In this document: one piece after another, positions 1 to 6,830 of the stretch | How the letters are laid out: each line of letters begins with the position of its first letter | Numbering within the stretch: the stretch's first letter is position 1 | Assembly (NCBI GenBank): GCA_002427975.1 | Contig: DIZT01000266.1 | Coordinates: forward strand, 1,848-11,324 | Length of the DNA stretch: 9,477 bases | DNA from: Micrococcaceae bacterium UBA6021 | GTDB taxonomy: Bacteria > Actinomycetota > Actinomycetes > Actinomycetales > Micrococcaceae | Direction of reading: 5' to 3' | The notes under the pieces: generated by a model | Told to the model about the DNA's origin: nothing | What the model saw: only the letters and a program-made list of their open reading frames with translations | The model's database searches: none | Translations under genes and position numbers: made by a program

Positions 1-1153
1 GACCATCACGCTGGACCAACTGCCCGGAGACTACAGCTGCTCCGCCACGAGCAGTGGCGGCAGCGCCGGCCCGGTCACCGTGTCCATCAAGAAGGACGGA
101 ACCGCGCCCACTGTCGGCTATACCGATGCAACCGGCACCCTCGGCAACAACGGCTGGTACGTCTCGGACGTTGCGTCCCGGTTCACCGCCACGGATGCGA
201 CGTCAGGCCCGGCCTCGGCCACGCAGACGGTGACCTCCAGCGGTGAGGGAGCCGCCGTCGTCGTTCTGAGCCCTGAATTCACGGACAACGCGGGCAACAC
301 CACCGCGGCAGGCGCCGTGAGCCAGTCGTTCAAGATCGACAAGACGGCCCCCGCAGTCTCCTACACCGGCGTGACAGGAACGGCCGGCACCAACGGCTGG
401 TACACCAGTGATGTGGTAGCCACCTTCACGGGAACCGATGATACGTCGGGCCCGCTGAGTGCAACGAAGACCGTGACCTCGTCAGGCGAGGGTGAGTCTG
501 TGGTGGTCCAGAGCCCGGCGTTCGAAGACGTGGCCGGCAACGTGACCCCGGCTGGAGCGGACCAGGGCACCTTCAAGATCGACAAGACTGCTCCGACGGC
601 CAACTTCAGCTCCGTGGTGCCCACTGGCTACTTCGGCTCCACGGCAGCGGCGCCCACGTGCGTCGCATCGGACAGCCTGTCCGGGCTCGCCGGAACCTGC
701 GTTGTCAGCGGCTACGGCACCTCGGTCGGATCCCACACACTGACTGCCACCGCTGCTGACAAGGCGGGCAACACCACCACGATCACCCAGAATTACGAAG
801 TCCTGGCCTGGACCCTCAAGGGTTTCTACCAGCCGATCGATATGAACGGCATTCTGAACACCGTCAAGGGCGGCAGCACCGTTCCGGCAAAGTTCGAAGT
901 GTTTGCGGGAGCCACTGAGATCACCGATCCCAGCCTGATGTCGTTCTCGATGGCCAGGATCACCTGCTCGCTGACTGTTCTTCAGGACGACATTGAAACG
1001 ACGGTGACCGGCAGTACGTCCCTTCGCTACGACATCACGGCCGGCCAGTTCATCTACAACTGGAAGACGCCCACCGGAGCGGGCACCTGCTACCAGCTCA
1101 CCATGAAGGCGGCCGACGGCAGTTCCATCAGCGCCAACTTCAAGCTGAAGTAG
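1..1153 (+). CDS. PxKF domain-containing protein with Ig-like repeats (5' end outside window)
   Basis: This is the C-terminal part of a larger, probably exported protein. The frame is open from base 2, so the GTG at 80 is not the true start; the stop is TAG at 1151-1153. Two tandem units of exactly 81 residues (95-337 and 338-580) each begin DGTAP or DKTAP and contain NGWY, a TATD/TGTD-TSGP stretch, VTSSGEG and DxAGN. A third unit from 581 is diverged and carries a Cys pair (CVASDSL, TCVVSG). The C-terminal domain (about 815-1150) contains GGSTVPAKFEV, the signature of the PxKF family, and two further cysteines. Such proteins are usually surface or secreted repeat proteins; a binding or adhesive role is inference. 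No LPXTG motif or terminal membrane segment is visible, so attachment to the cell is unclear. Signal peptide and N-terminal domain lie outside the window. Substrate is unknown. Confidence 0.85.
   Translation, partial: TITLDQLPGDYSCSATSSGGSAGPVTVSIKKDGTAPTVGYTDATGTLGNNGWYVSDVASRFTATDATSGPASATQTVTSSGEGAAVVVLSPEFTDNAGNTTAAGAVSQSFKIDKTAPAVSYTGVTGTAGTNGWYTSDVVATFTGTDDTSGPLSATKTVTSSGEGESVVVQSPAFEDVAGNVTPAGADQGTFKIDKTAPTANFSSVVPTGYFGSTAAAPTCVASDSLSGLAGTCVVSGYGTSVGSHTLTATAADKAGNTTTITQNYEVLAWTLKGFYQPIDMNGILNTVKGGSTVPAKFEVFAGATEITDPSLMSFSMARITCSLTVLQDDIETTVTGSTSLRYDITAGQFIYNWKTPTGAGTCYQLTMKAADGSSISANFKLK
95..580 (+). repeat. Two tandem 81-codon Ig-like repeats
   Basis: Unit A (95-337) and unit B (338-580) are the same length and align without gaps. 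Shared blocks are NGWY, TSGP, SATxTVTSSGEG, VVVxSP, AGN and FKIDKTAP at the junctions. The DNA copies are clearly related but not identical, so the duplication is not recent or has been partly diversified. The next unit, from 581, keeps only the DKTAP opening and the late AGNTTT motif. Confidence 0.85.
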
Positions 1154-1173
1154 GCGGCACAACAACAATTACT

Positions 1174-1238
1174 CCAACGCGGGGTCACGTCGCGCCCATA
1201 AAGTCCTCCGGGACCGGCGCGATGTGACCCCGCGTTGG
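1174..1238. terminator. Long hairpin downstream of PxKF gene, likely terminator
   Basis: Arms 1174-1196 and 1216-1238 are complementary at 22 of 23 positions; the exception is a G against T that still wobble-pairs in RNA. The loop is 19 nt and can itself form a short GTCC/GGAC stem. It starts 21 bp after the PxKF stop codon. No clear U-tract follows, which is common in high-GC actinobacterial terminators. A terminator for the PxKF gene is the simplest reading; a palindromic protein-binding site cannot be excluded. Confidence 0.65.
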
Positions 1239-1409
1239 GTTAAGGCTAGGCCCTTACCCATGCGCGCCGCCGTCTCCCACCTCGCGGCGTGTACCACCGG
1301 AACCGCGGCCCGCAGAAATAACCCGGGCGCCGCCGTCGTTGTCCCCAGTGTGCCCGCCGCATCCCGGCCGGCCCACCGCTACGCAACGCATTGAAAGGCC
1401 GGCACCAAC

Positions 1410-2399
1410 GTGACGCTTCCCCTCTCCATCCTTGATCTGGCAACAATCGGCAGGGGCCAGACGGCGGCCGAGAGTTTCGCAGGCAGCGTGGCCATGGCGC
1501 AGCGGGCAGAGGAGCTGGGCTACCGGCGGATCTGGTACGCCGAGCACCACAACATGTCCGCCATCGCGTCGTCGGCCACCAGCGTGCTGATTGCCCACGT
1601 GGCCGCCCACACCCAGACCATCAGGCTGGGCGCCGGCGGCATCATGCTGCCCAACCACTCGCCGCTGACCATCGCCGAGCAGTTCGGCACCCTGGAGACG
1701 CTGCACCCGGGCCGGATCGACCTCGGCCTGGGCCGCGCCCCCGGCAGCGACCAAAACACCCTGCGCGCGTTGCGCCGGGACCCGATGTCCGCAGACACCT
1801 TCCCGCAGGACGTCCTGGAGCTGCAGGGCTACCTCACCGGACCCACCCGGATCCAGGGCGTGGAGGCCACCCCCGGCAAGGGCACCGACGTCCCCCTGTA
1901 CATCCTGGGCTCGTCGCTGTTCGGCGCGCGCCTGGCCGCCCAGCTGGGCCTGCCGTACGCCTTCGCCTCACACTTCGCGCCCAACGCCCTGCAGGATGCC
2001 GTGGCCCTCTACCGCCGCGAATTCAAGCCGTCGGCCCAGCTCGACGCCCCGCATGTGATCGCCGGCGTCAACGTGATCGCAGCCGACTCCGCTGCCGAAG
2101 CGCAGGCAGCTTTCCGGGCCACCCTGCGCGCCCGCGTCTCGCTGTTCTTCGGCGGCGGGCGCGAGTTCACCGACGATGAAGCGGACATAGTCTTGGACTC
2201 CCCCCAGGGCCAGCACGTCTCGCAGATGGTGAAGTACTCGGCCATCGGCACCCCGGACGTGGTGATCGATTATCTGGACGGGTTCGCCAAGCACTCCGAC
2301 GCCGACGAACTCATCGTGGCGCACCAGAACACCGGCACCGAGGCAAGGATCCGCTCCGTGGAGCTCCTCGCGGAGGTTGCCGGGCTCGCCCGGGTCTGA
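1410..2399 (+). CDS. LLM class flavin-dependent oxidoreductase
   Basis: Complete 329-residue protein of the bacterial luciferase-like superfamily, closest by motif to the 'luciferase family oxidoreductase, group 1' type (E. coli YhbW-like). These are cytoplasmic TIM-barrel enzymes that use reduced FMN, usually as monooxygenases; the substrate here is unknown. Motifs seen: [14 protein letters not shown] (residues 35-48), [16 protein letters not shown] (70-85), the [14 protein letters not shown] loop (99-112) and LYILGSS (163-169). Length and C-terminus look normal. The GTG start at 1410 is chosen because GAAAGG lies 11 nt upstream (1393-1398) and homology-like sequence (LPLSILDL) begins immediately after it. 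It appears monocistronic: a hairpin precedes it and the facing gene is a transposase remnant on the other strand. No flavin reductase is adjacent. Confidence 0.9.
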   Translation: MTLPLSILDLATIGRGQTAAESFAGSVAMAQRAEELGYRRIWYAEHHNMSAIASSATSVLIAHVAAHTQTIRLGAGGIMLPNHSPLTIAEQFGTLETLHPGRIDLGLGRAPGSDQNTLRALRRDPMSADTFPQDVLELQGYLTGPTRIQGVEATPGKGTDVPLYILGSSLFGARLAAQLGLPYAFASHFAPNALQDAVALYRREFKPSAQLDAPHVIAGVNVIAADSAAEAQAAFRATLRARVSLFFGGGREFTDDEADIVLDSPQGQHVSQMVKYSAIGTPDVVIDYLDGFAKHSDADELIVAHQNTGTEARIRSVELLAEVAGLARV

Positions 2400-2458
2400 C
2401 ATGAAAATAGCGGTGACGTTGTCCTCCCGGCTGGGGGATCTCGCGGGTCACCGTCATG
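2400..2458. terminator. Imperfect hairpin between convergent genes
   Basis: CGGTGAC (2411-2417) pairs perfectly with GTCACCG (2447-2453), and CATGA (2400-2404) can extend the stem with TCATG (2454-2458) across a 6-nt bulge. It lies directly after the oxidoreductase stop and 9 bp before the transposase stop on the opposite strand. It could terminate either gene or be part of the right end of the IS110 element. IS110-group elements lack classical terminal inverted repeats, so the sequence alone does not decide this. Confidence 0.4.
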
Positions 2459-2467
2459 AGGCTGGTT

Positions 2468-3379
2468 TTATCCGGTCTGTTGCAGGGGCTCGAGGGTGAC
2501 TTGGTAGCCTAGGGATTCAAGTTGTCCGATTGCACGGGCCTTGGTTTTAGCTGGCGTTCGTCCGGTGAAGTAGTCGGCCCCTGCGTCCTTGTAGAGTTCG
2601 CCGGTGGTGAGCATATGCCAGGCCGCGGTGAGCATCGCGTGTTCGACTGCGACGAGTGCTTTGGACGGTCCGCGCCGGACGGCGATACGCGCGTATTTTG
2701 CGGAGAAGTAGGTGTTCTTCGATTGTGCTGCCGAGAGGGCGGCGACGCCGAGGGCTCCTTTGAGGTATCGGTTGCCGGGCCGTGTTTTGGTGGATTTGAC
2801 GCGTCCGGCGGATTCGTTGGATCCCGGGGACGCGCCGGCCCAGGACGCCAGGTGTCCCGCGGTAGCGAACACGGTCATGTCGGCACCTGTTTCGGCGATG
2901 AAGACCTCCGCGACGGTCGTGCTGAATCCCGGGATGCTGATCAGGAGCTCCCGGGCGAGACGAAAGGGTTCCATCGCCTCCTCGATCCTGGCGCTCAGGT
3001 CCTCGATGTCGGCAGTGTGGGCGTCAATCCGGTGCAGATACAGTTCCGCCATGTAACGATGATGGCTGCTGAACCGGCCCGTCAGCGCGTTGGTGAGCTC
3101 TGGAATCTTCGAACGCATCCGTCCGTGCGCGAGCTCAGCCAATACCGCCGGGTCGTTCTGTCCCTCGATCATGGCCTGCAGCATCAACCGTCCGGAGACC
3201 CCGGTGATGTCCGAGGCCACCGAGGAGAGCTTGATGCAGGCATCCTCCAGGAGCTTCTCCAGCCGCTGGATCTCCCGAGTCCGTTCGCGGGTGATGACCG
3301 TCCTGGCCCGGGTCAGGTCACGAAGTTCACGGATTGGCGGCGGAGGCACGAACGAGGCCCGCACCAGGCCATGGGCGCC
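2468..3379 (-). pseudogene. IS110-family transposase, 5'-truncated remnant
   Basis: About 303 residues of the C-terminal three quarters of an IS110-family DNA recombinase. Recognisable family text begins at GAHGLVRASFVPPPPIRELR (right boundary about 3379) and continues through a helical segment (RTREIQRLEKLLEDACIKL) into the Transposase_20 domain. That domain shows LLISIPGFSTTVAEVF, LASWAGASPGSNESAGR and TRPGNRYLKGAL. It ends normally at TAA (2468-2470). The N-terminal RuvC-like DEDD domain, roughly the first 100 residues of a typical 400-residue protein, is absent, so it should be inactive. The frame stays open upstream but the text stops resembling a transposase. In the IS110 group the guide (bridge) RNA normally lies upstream of the gene; that side is missing too. 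No start codon is assigned. It suggests an old insertion later cut by deletion or recombination. Confidence 0.85.
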
Positions 3380-3468
3380 GTATGGCGCGCCGTAGACGAC
3401 GCCGATGCCGCGGTCGCGCGCCGAGGCAACAAGTGCTCCGCCGAGCGGCCGCCCCCGGCGTTTGGTGC
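3380..3468 (-). other. Short junction segment, possible aldo/keto reductase remnant
   Basis: On the minus strand this reads in the transposase frame as LVASARDRGIGVVYGAPYG before joining GAHGLVR of the IS110 remnant. The stretch resembles the barrel strand of aldo/keto reductases that precedes the NADP-loop; compare LPAAKNAGVGVIARVPLASG in the reductase encoded at 4687-5670. It may be the tail end of a third reductase broken by the insertion, or chance similarity over about 20 residues. No start codon or ribosome site is visible. Confidence 0.25.
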
Positions 3469-4479
3469 TTATGCTTCCCGGGTGGCAGGTGAAGAAGCTT
3501 GGGTCCGGGCGGGGTCGCGCTCGGCGAGGGTGCTGATTGCGGTGTCGATTTTGTTCATGATCTCCTGATCGAGTTTCACTCCGGCGGCGGCCACGTTGAC
3601 TGCGATCTGTTCCGGTCGGGAGGCGCCGATGATGGCCGAGGCCACGTTTTTGTTCTGCAGCACCCAGGCGATGCTGAGCTGGGCCATGGTCAGTCCGGCT
3701 TCCTCCGCGATCGGTTTGAGCTTCTGGACCCCGGTCAGGACCTCGTTGGACATCCAACGCTCGATCATCTGCGCGCCGCCCTTGGTGTCTGTGGCGCGGC
3801 TGCCCTCGGGAGCAGGTTTTCCGGGGTGGTACTTGCCGCTTAGGACGCCCTGGGCCATGGGAGACCACACGATTTGGGAGAGTCCAAGCTCTGCGGACGT
3901 CGGGATCACCTCGGCCTCGATGACCCTCCATAACATGGAGTACTGCGGCTGGTTGGATATCAGCTGGAATCCCAGATCTTTGGCTAGTGCGTGGCCGTCA
4001 CGGATCTGGTCCGCTGTCCATTCGCTGACGCCGATGTACAGGGCTTTGCCTTGCCGCACGATGTCCGCGAAGGCCTGCATGGTCTCTTCCAGAGGGGTCT
4101 CGAAATCGTAGCGGTGGGCCTGGTAGAGGTCCACATAGTCGGTCTGCAGCCGCCTTAGGGAGCCGTTGATGGACTCCATGATGTGCTTGCGGGACAGCCC
4201 AAGATCATTGTGGCCCTTGGGCCCGGTCGGACCGAACACCTTCGTGAAGATCTCCAGCGACTCCCGGCGCTCATCCTTCAGCGCGTTGCCCAGCACCGTC
4301 TCCGCCGCGGTGTTGGCATAGACATCTGCCGTGTCGAAGGTGCTGATTCCGGCGTCGAGCGCTGCGCGGACACAGGCGGTCGCGACGTCGTTCTCCACCT
4401 GGGAGCCGTGGGTCAGCCAATTGCCGAAGGTGAGTTCTGAGATCTTGAAGCCGGAGTTCCCAAGGTACCTGAATTCCAT
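3469..4479 (-). CDS. Aldo/keto reductase, voltage-gated K+ channel beta-subunit-like
   Basis: Complete 336-residue NADPH-dependent oxidoreductase of the aldo/keto reductase superfamily, of the broad group that includes MgrA/YghZ and Kv-beta proteins. These cytoplasmic (beta/alpha)8 barrels reduce aldehydes or ketones; the substrate is not predictable. The expected catalytic residues are in place: Asp49 and Tyr54 in FDTADVY, Lys80 in FTKVFG, His122 in LYQAHRYD. Also seen are NQPQYSML (176-183), WSPMAQGVLSGKY (205-217) and the cofactor-phosphate region AIIGASRPEQI (282-292). ATG at 4479 is chosen because the family N-terminus MEFRYLGNSG starts there; the open frame further upstream is antisense to the neighbour. 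Shine-Dalgarno support is weak (AGAGAAAG, 13 nt away). It is divergent from the reductase at 4687 and followed by the IS110 remnant, so its transcript may read into that remnant. Confidence 0.9.
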   Translation of the reverse strand: MEFRYLGNSGFKISELTFGNWLTHGSQVENDVATACVRAALDAGISTFDTADVYANTAAETVLGNALKDERRESLEIFTKVFGPTGPKGHNDLGLSRKHIMESINGSLRRLQTDYVDLYQAHRYDFETPLEETMQAFADIVRQGKALYIGVSEWTADQIRDGHALAKDLGFQLISNQPQYSMLWRVIEAEVIPTSAELGLSQIVWSPMAQGVLSGKYHPGKPAPEGSRATDTKGGAQMIERWMSNEVLTGVQKLKPIAEEAGLTMAQLSIAWVLQNKNVASAIIGASRPEQIAVNVAAAGVKLDQEIMNKIDTAISTLAERDPARTQASSPATREA

Positions 4480-4639
4480 TTTTACTGACGCGCTTTCTCT
4501 TGTCCGTGATGTCGGCGGGCCCTGATGCGGGTGTTCTAGGAGCGGCTGCCGACGTCGATTTACCAGTTCTGAGACTACGTGTCCGAAAGCACCTTTTGAC
4601 CAGGCCTGGCTGGCCCTGCGGGTCCTAGGATCAACCGGC

Positions 4640-4686
4640 CCCCTTCCGCGACGACGGTCCCGTGGGGTCGTGGTTATAGTCGAAGG
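4640..4686 (+). promoter_or_regulatory. Candidate leaderless promoter for right-hand aldo/keto reductase
   Basis: TATAGT at 4675-4680 matches an actinobacterial -10 element (TANNNT). If these bases occupy -12 to -7, transcription begins exactly at the A of the ATG at 4687. The -35 region (around 4651-4657, ACGACGG) is only loosely recognisable. AAGG lies directly against the ATG and is too close to work as a Shine-Dalgarno site, which also points to a leaderless mRNA. The 207-bp intergenic region must also hold the promoter of the divergent reductase; no clear one was found, nor an obvious operator palindrome. Confidence 0.45.
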
Positions 4687-5670
4687 ATGAAGCAGCGAGT
4701 ATTGGGCAAGACAGGGCGGACTGTCTCTCTTGTGGGACTGGGCACATGGCAGCTCGGTGCCGACTGGGGCAACGTGGACCCAAAGGAAGCCAGCGACATC
4801 CTGGACGCCGCAGTGGATTCCGGTGTGACGTTTTTCGATACCGCCGATGTCTACGGCGACGGGCGGAGCGAGCAAACCATCGGGGCGTACCTCGCCGCCA
4901 ACCCTGGACTGGACATCACGGTCGCCACCAAGATCGGACGGCGCCTGGAACAGAACCCGGAGAACTACACACTGGCCAACTTCCGGCAGTGGGTTGATCG
5001 TTCCCGGCGGAACCTCCAGACACATTGCCTGGACCTGGTGCAACTGCACTGCCCTCCAACCTCGGTTTACAGCCGACCGGAAGTTTACGACGCCCTGGAA
5101 ACGCTCGTCAGTGAAGGCGCGATCAGGTGCTACGGCGTCAGCGTCGAACGAACCGATGAAGCACTCGCAGCCATCAAACACGGCACGGCCACCATCCAGA
5201 TCATTCTGAACGCCTTCAGACTCAAACCCCTGGATCAGGTCCTGCCCGCGGCGAAGAACGCCGGAGTGGGCGTCATCGCCAGGGTGCCTCTTGCCTCCGG
5301 CCTGCTCTCTGGCAAGTATTCCAAGGACACATTCTTTGCGGAAGATGACCACCGGAAATACAACCGGACCGGAGCTGCATTCGACGTCGGGGAGACCTTC
5401 TCCGGCGTTGACTTCGAACAAGGCCTCAAGGCGGTAGAAGAATTCAGGAATCTTGTCCCGTCCGGAGCAACCACAGCCCAAACCGCTATCGCCTGGATTG
5501 CGGCACAAGACGGGGTCAGCACCGTGATACCAGGGGCCAGGAACCGCGAACAAGCCCGCTCCAACGCCGCCTCCGCCGAAATGCTGGACAACCTTGAGGC
5601 GAACTTCGAGAACAACGTCAGGGAAATCTACGACAAGTACTTCCGCGAGACAATCCATTCACGCTGGTAA
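4687..5670 (+). CDS. Aldo/keto reductase
   Basis: Complete 327-residue aldo/keto reductase of the general YajO/IolS-like bacterial type. The catalytic tetrad is present: Asp51 and Tyr56 in FFDTADVYGDGRSE, Lys82 in VATKIGRR, His121 in LVQLHCPP. Further motifs are YGVSVER (149-155), RVPLASGLLSGKYSKD (199-214) and VIPGARNREQ (280-289), the last being the NADP-phosphate loop. The C-terminal tail EIYDKYFRETIHSRW looks intact. ATG at 4687 is the only sensible start: MKQRVLGKTG is the usual N-terminus and no in-frame start lies just upstream. Sequence identity with the divergent reductase at 3469-4479 is low, so the pair did not arise by recent duplication. Being divergent suggests shared control. 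Cytoplasmic; probable NADPH-linked carbonyl reduction, substrate unknown. Confidence 0.9.
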   Translation: MKQRVLGKTGRTVSLVGLGTWQLGADWGNVDPKEASDILDAAVDSGVTFFDTADVYGDGRSEQTIGAYLAANPGLDITVATKIGRRLEQNPENYTLANFRQWVDRSRRNLQTHCLDLVQLHCPPTSVYSRPEVYDALETLVSEGAIRCYGVSVERTDEALAAIKHGTATIQIILNAFRLKPLDQVLPAAKNAGVGVIARVPLASGLLSGKYSKDTFFAEDDHRKYNRTGAAFDVGETFSGVDFEQGLKAVEEFRNLVPSGATTAQTAIAWIAAQDGVSTVIPGARNREQARSNAASAEMLDNLEANFENNVREIYDKYFRETIHSRW

Positions 5671-5967
5671 AGCCCGGAAAAACCATGCTCTCCCAATCCA
5701 CCCCCGTGAGTGGGGTAGCCGAGTAGAAGTGGCCCGCGAGGGAAGCGCAGCGTGGGCACCATCGACAAGCCCATCGAACGCTGACTACTGGTTCGCCTGT
5801 CGGACAGTTCCGGCTTGGAGTGCCACGCCCGGTCAACCAACGAAATAGCCGGCACCTGCTCCCCGTTTTGCACGGTATCGGGGCTTGAGGACCACTGCTC
5901 GGGAAAGTCACGCTAGCCGGTGGGGCCAGGTAGTAGAGGTTCTGGTCGGCACCGCGGTTACGCCGGG
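5671..5967. other. Non-coding stretch after reductase, possible element debris
   Basis: No convincing gene. A weak hairpin ACCCC/GGGGT (5700-5704 with 5712-5716) lies 30 bp after the reductase stop and could act as a poor terminator. A second small one, CCCCG/CGGGG, is at 5861-5865 and 5879-5883. The 11-mer at 5841-5851 recurs at 6312-6322. The minus-strand open frames here show no family I recognise and partly overlap the end of the reductase gene. Confidence 0.4.
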
Positions 5968-6322
5968 TCATGGCGCTGGGGTGGGGCGTCGTCCGATTCT
6001 TGTTTTGTTGAGGTGGCCGTAGATCGTGGAGCGCGGGACCTGAAGCAGATCGGCGATGCGCTGAACGGTGTGGTCGCCTGCGTCGTAGAGCTGTTGGGCG
6101 TGGTGGGCCTGGTCGGGGGCGAGTTTGGGGCGTCTTCCTCCGGTTCGTCCGCGGGCGCGGGCGGCCGCGAGGCCGTCGCGGGTGTTGGCTGTGACTTTCA
6201 GCTTGGTTTGGCGATTTTCCTTCAGTGCCAAATGGCGGTTCCGGACCCCCAGGCCCCGGCCAGTGCCGGGATCCCCGCGTCATTGGCAGCAAAAACCGCC
6301 ATTCCAAACTGCGAAATAGCCG
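5841..6322 (+). repeat. 11-bp direct repeat flanking recombinase remnant
   Basis: CGAAATAGCCG occurs at 5841-5851 and again at 6312-6322, in the same orientation, one on each side of the serine recombinase remnant. The flanks do not match further. It could be a remnant of element ends or a recombination half-site; chance occurrence is possible for so short a repeat. Confidence 0.35.
5968..6192 (-). pseudogene. Serine recombinase (resolvase/invertase) C-terminal remnant
   Basis: About 75 residues match the tail of the small serine recombinase family (Hin/TnpR type): TRDGLAAARARGRTGGRRPK is the linker that follows the long E-helix, then a helix-turn-helix, HTVQRIADLLQVPRSTIYGH, and a short Arg/Pro-rich tail. 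This part binds the recombination site. The roughly 120-residue catalytic domain with the active-site serine is absent: upstream of about 6192 the text no longer resembles the family. The frame can start at a TTG at 6231 (MALKENRQTK), which would give an 87-residue protein, but I read that as fortuitous. A DNA-binding domain alone might still be made and occupy a recombination site; there is no evidence that it does. Confidence 0.75.
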
Positions 6323-6328
6323 CCATTT
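6230..6328. repeat. Cluster of AATGGCGG inverted repeats
   Basis: AATGGCGGTT at 6231-6240 is the perfect inverse of AACCGCCATT at 6294-6303. A third related copy, CCGCCATTT, lies at 6320-6328, the inverse of AAATGGCGG at 6230-6238. The cluster sits just beyond the broken end of the serine recombinase remnant, where a resolution or inversion site, or a transposon end, would be expected. It does not match a site that I can name. Confidence 0.5.
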
Positions 6329-6561
6329 CTTACTTAACAGCCACACCCATGCGGCAAGTAGGTGCCCTTCTTGGGCAAACTTACACATAGCCGCTATCAG
6401 CCCTCACCAATTGATAGTGCCTTGCTTGAGGCTGACACTCTGATGATCAGGGCTACGGGCCGGCGGGGGCAGTCCCTGGCCGACGTGCCTCACTGCTCCC
6501 GGGAGGGCGTCCTCGAAAAATTCAATGTTCCCCCATCTGTGCCTCGCCGTGTCAAAAAGCC
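6232..6561. other. Intergenic region with repeats, no gene
   Basis: No protein-coding signal is convincing on either strand. Besides the repeat cluster at its left, it holds CTATCA/TGATAG (6394-6399 with 6412-6417), and a 10-bp palindrome CTCCCGGGAG at 6496-6505. Base composition in 6291-6430 is visibly more AT-rich than the surrounding genes, as expected of foreign or degenerate sequence or a regulatory zone. Confidence 0.4.
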
Positions 6562-6777
6562 TCACCCGTCCTGGCCCAGTCGCTCGCGCAGGATGACCTC
6601 ATAGTTGTCGGATTTGGCTATCAGTTGGCGGCCGTGATTTCCGTCGAATCTGAGCCACATGACAGATGAGTCTTTGGCCGCGTCTTCAACTTCACCGGCA
6701 CGGATGAGGCGTCCGTCCTGGCGGAGCTCGACGGTGCGCCCCACCAGCCGGTTCCAGTCTTCACTTCCCTTTGGCAT
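6562..6777 (-). CDS. Small hypothetical protein, 71 residues
   Basis: A well-supported small gene of unknown function. ATG at 6777 follows a strong ribosome site, AAGGAG (6782-6787 on the minus strand) with a 4-nt spacer; the stop is TGA at 6562-6564. The protein is soluble and charged, with no signal peptide or membrane segment. Alternating hydrophobic pattern (LVGRTVELRQDGRLIRAGEV, SVMWLRFDG, NYEVIL) predicts a small, mostly beta fold, perhaps SH3-barrel-like. I believe similar small proteins occur in Arthrobacter relatives, but cannot name a family. It lies downstream of the sugar-transport genes on the same strand, separated from them by a strong hairpin, so it probably has its own promoter or depends on readthrough. 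Confidence 0.65.
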   Translation of the reverse strand: MPKGSEDWNRLVGRTVELRQDGRLIRAGEVEDAAKDSSVMWLRFDGNHGRQLIAKSDNYEVILRERLGQDG

Positions 6778-6792
6778 GGGGCTCCTTCCGGA

Positions 6793-6824
6793 CCCGTCCC
6801 GCGGTGCCGTGGCCGCGGGACGGG
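6793..6824 (-). terminator. Perfect 12-bp hairpin, probable terminator of sugar-transport operon
   Basis: CCCGTCCCGCGG (6793-6804) pairs perfectly with CCGCGGGACGGG (6813-6824) around an 8-nt loop. On the minus strand it comes 6 bp after the stop of the small ORF at 6831-7046 and 5 bp before the AAGGAG ribosome site of the next gene. No T-run follows. Terminator or attenuator is the natural reading; it could also shield or present the downstream ribosome site in a readthrough transcript. Confidence 0.6.
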
Positions 6825-6830
6825 GTGATG

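Noticed and set aside
1254..2402. Minus-strand open frames opposite the LLM oxidoreductase
   Set aside because: They overlap a complete, motif-rich gene on the plus strand and have no ribosome sites or recognisable domains.
2468..3379. Intact, active IS110 element
   Set aside because: The N-terminal DEDD domain is missing and the sequence to the right switches to unrelated text before the reductase stop, so the element cannot be complete.
2522..3568. 348-residue plus-strand open frame over the IS110 remnant
   Set aside because: It is antisense to recognisable transposase sequence, has no family motifs and ends inside the left reductase gene.
4480..5658. Minus-strand open frame extending the left reductase upstream to about 5658
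   Set aside because: It is antisense to the intact reductase at 4687-5670 and reads as low-similarity Arg/Gly/Val-rich text. The family N-terminus starts at the ATG at 4479.
5628..5873. Minus-strand ORF of 81 residues overlapping the end of the right reductase
   Set aside because: It has no recognisable motif and overlaps the reductase 3' end. The text could be element debris, but I cannot support a gene.
5920..6390. Plus-strand 156-residue ORF over the recombinase remnant
   Set aside because: It is antisense to clear helix-turn-helix recombinase sequence, and its Gly/Ala/Val-rich translation has no motifs.
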